From Pholis gunnellus (lineage: Eukaryota; Chordata; Actinopteri; Perciformes; Pholidae): 64,000 bases of DNA. Below the pieces are notes generated by a model. That model made no database searches, was not told where the DNA came from, and was given only the letters and a program-made list of their open reading frames with translations. This document shows positions 62,101 to 64,000 of this stretch, piece by piece. A program made the position numbers and the translations under genes. The stretch is from the NCBI GenBank assembly GCA_910591455.2, contig OU342808.1, forward strand, positions 3,626,607 to 3,690,606. The letters are read 5' to 3'. Each line of letters starts with the position of its first letter. Position 1 is the stretch's first letter.

Positions 62101-64000
62101 CGCTCTTTTCTTAGCGCCAGCGTCTTTGTTCAACTGTTCCCAATAAGGAGAGAGCAGATGTAGCGGCATGCGTTTGCCGAGAGACAAAGTTTTGCGTCCA
62201 GTGCCTTTTTTTTGTGCGGCTGCTTCAACGCGCTTCTAGTTGAAAAGTTCTCAACTTCTCCAAAAAGCGCTTGTGACATCACTATAGTAAATGGAGAAGC
62301 TTGTTCTGGCGGTGTCTCTCTGTCCTGAACTTTATATTTCGGACAGAGCTGTTATAACGTCAGATGGAGCCAAATGTATGTGATGTACTCCTGGGATCAC
62401 CTATAGCCCTGTGAAGACTGCTGGATGCCTCTCGACCAGCTCCTCTTTGGTGTCGGGAGACGTTGTGGTCAGTGCCTCAACCCTCTTTACCAACCTGTCT
62501 TAAAATGCTTCTCTGCCCGTGATCAGCTTGTTTGACTGATTTACATCATTAAACACATCTAACACTGTGGATGTAGGCTGTAGCTGAATGGGACCTGGTA
62601 TTTGCTGGACAATAGACAGAGGTAGCTCATTTGCCTCAGCAAATGTGTCAACCTTGAATTCCACCACTACACCTCTGTGTGTGGCTGTTGCACACCACGT
62701 TTGTCCAGTCTAGTTTGGCCTACTGCACTCTCAACAGCACTGTCATGTGTATATGGACTCCACTTCACTCTCTATGTTGTTTGTAATCGTTGTTTTATCA
62801 TCACTGTTGGTGTTGCTGGCTGCCTGATACATCTTTAAAAAATGGTTGCTTTTCACACAGGTGTGAAACGCTGCTCCATAAGCTGGAAACTAGCACAGCT
62901 CACGTCCCCTTCCGCACTGTCGGCCGTCAGCCGTTGCTAGTTTCTTGCCGCTCTTGCTCCAAGGCTCTTCTCTGCCCGATAGCTTCCACCTCAGCTCCAT
63001 GATGTACGGTCAGGTACAGGCATTGGCTTTATCTGCGTCCTGGCTAGCTCTGTTGCTCTGCATATTTCTATGGCTCTGTGAGCATTTGTTGTGTTAAATA
63101 CTAAGTTGTCCCTGAGCATCATCTTTATTTGGTCAAAACTTACAGTGTTTTCTCTTTCGTCCCAGTTCTGTGATAAATCTGTCAACCAAAATCCCTTCCA
63201 ATTACAGTTCATTTACCATTTACTATTTAAAATAAACATGGTGCCATTACTGAAGTAACCAAATCTACGTGAGAAATGAATCAACATTGACTTCTGGTTT
63301 CACAGGGAATGAACAGCGGTCTCCTGGTGGAAGATCGTTTGTTGTTTGACCCATCCACAGCTTTGACGGTCTAGTTCATGATTACATGGATTGCGTTCAA
63401 ATTGATCTTGTGGGATATCTACAAATACAACAAATTATTTTTTGTAGGTATCTCTACGCCAGATGAGAACAGCATGAGCATCCTAATCTGTGTCACACGC
63501 TTCCAAAAGGACTGTGTACAGCTGACAAACGCTCCAGTTTTCTGCTAGGCTGCCAGTTAGCATCAGTGGCAACAGCGACTTGAACTGCTCCATCATCCGC
63601 TAGCTGTAGCATGAGACGTTGACTGTTAGCTAGCGGCTACACACCTTCCTCACTTCAAAATCCCAACATTGATACCATGGTAAGACTTGCTTGTTGTTGT
63701 TATACTATTGCAGTATAATATAACACCAGAGCAAAGGGTAAGTATTGAAATAACTTAGAGTACTATTGATAGTAATGGCACTGAGTCGAGGCTGACGGTA
63801 GCTGTGTACTCTTTAACTTAGACTATCACAGAATAGCCAGGCATGAGCAAGTCACATAAACAGTCAAACTCAATGGAACACAGAGTGCTTATTCAAATAC
63901 ACCACACTCTCCATTAGGCTGCAGAATACATGAATATTTACCAAGGTATCAAGTGACAACTGACATTGGGCACATATTAGCAATCTGAGTTTAATGAACC
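59186..64000. other. Intergenic spacer, no gene seen
   Basis: No recognisable protein. AGT/AGC trinucleotide-rich DNA lies at 60920-60985. Two adjacent reverse-strand open frames (61541-61275 and 61278-60868) look compositionally protein-like but match nothing I know and run into the trinucleotide repeat. 63220-63360 carries pieces of the repeat family at 36.6 and 57.7 kb. Confidence 0.5.

Overview
This is vertebrate nuclear DNA, almost certainly from a ray-finned (teleost) fish. The genes are intron-containing with GT/AG junctions, and their proteins are closest to GLIPR2-like, tubulin beta-4B, an anamniote-type Bcl-2 protein and LMO4. The spacers carry long CA/GT, CT, CTAT, TAG and TTA microsatellites. 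Fish-type mobile elements are also present: hAT-like deletion derivatives, a Tc1/mariner scrap, RTE-like and L2/Rex1-like LINE pieces, and a DIRS/gypsy-like reverse-transcriptase relic. Nothing looks prokaryotic, and I found no CRISPR array, tRNA or rRNA gene.

Layout. 1-1150: 3' part of a GLIPR2-like (CAP superfamily) gene on +. 2704-4072: a minisatellite of about 62 copies of a 22-bp unit. 4575-8610: repeat island with a hAT-like element (4736-5994) whose 8-bp target duplication is perfect. 8611-16500: gene-poor, with a Tc1 fragment near 13.8 kb and a LINE tail near 15.1 kb. 16600-19204: complete four-exon tubb4b with promoter and polyA signal. 19780-21826: a two-coding-exon Bcl-2-family gene on -, tail-to-tail with tubb4b. 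21.8-28.2 kb: spacer with large CA/GT tracts. 28.2-31.1 kb: mobile-element graveyard. 31.1-40.65 kb: gene-free spacer. 40653-43515: a hAT-like element that has received a broken RTE-like LINE. 43.5-54.3 kb: gene-free 3' flank of lmo4, with AT-rich homeodomain/POU-motif stretches that look like conserved regulatory DNA and two perfect RFX X-boxes. 54377-57000: lmo4 on -, four coding exons plus a probable noncoding first exon. 57.5-59.2 kb: L2/Rex1-like LINE relic with an internal 23-bp tandem repeat. 59.2-64 kb: no gene seen.

The four genes have unrelated jobs: a GLIPR2-like membrane-associated protein, a microtubule subunit, a mitochondrial/ER apoptosis-family protein and a LIM-only transcription cofactor. 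There is no operon logic. The structural points of interest are the convergent tubb4b/Bcl-2 pair and the regulatory-looking desert beside lmo4. I found no convincing new biological system; the most checkable observations are the dated transposon insertions, the phase-locked minisatellite, the X-box pair and the candidate regulatory elements.
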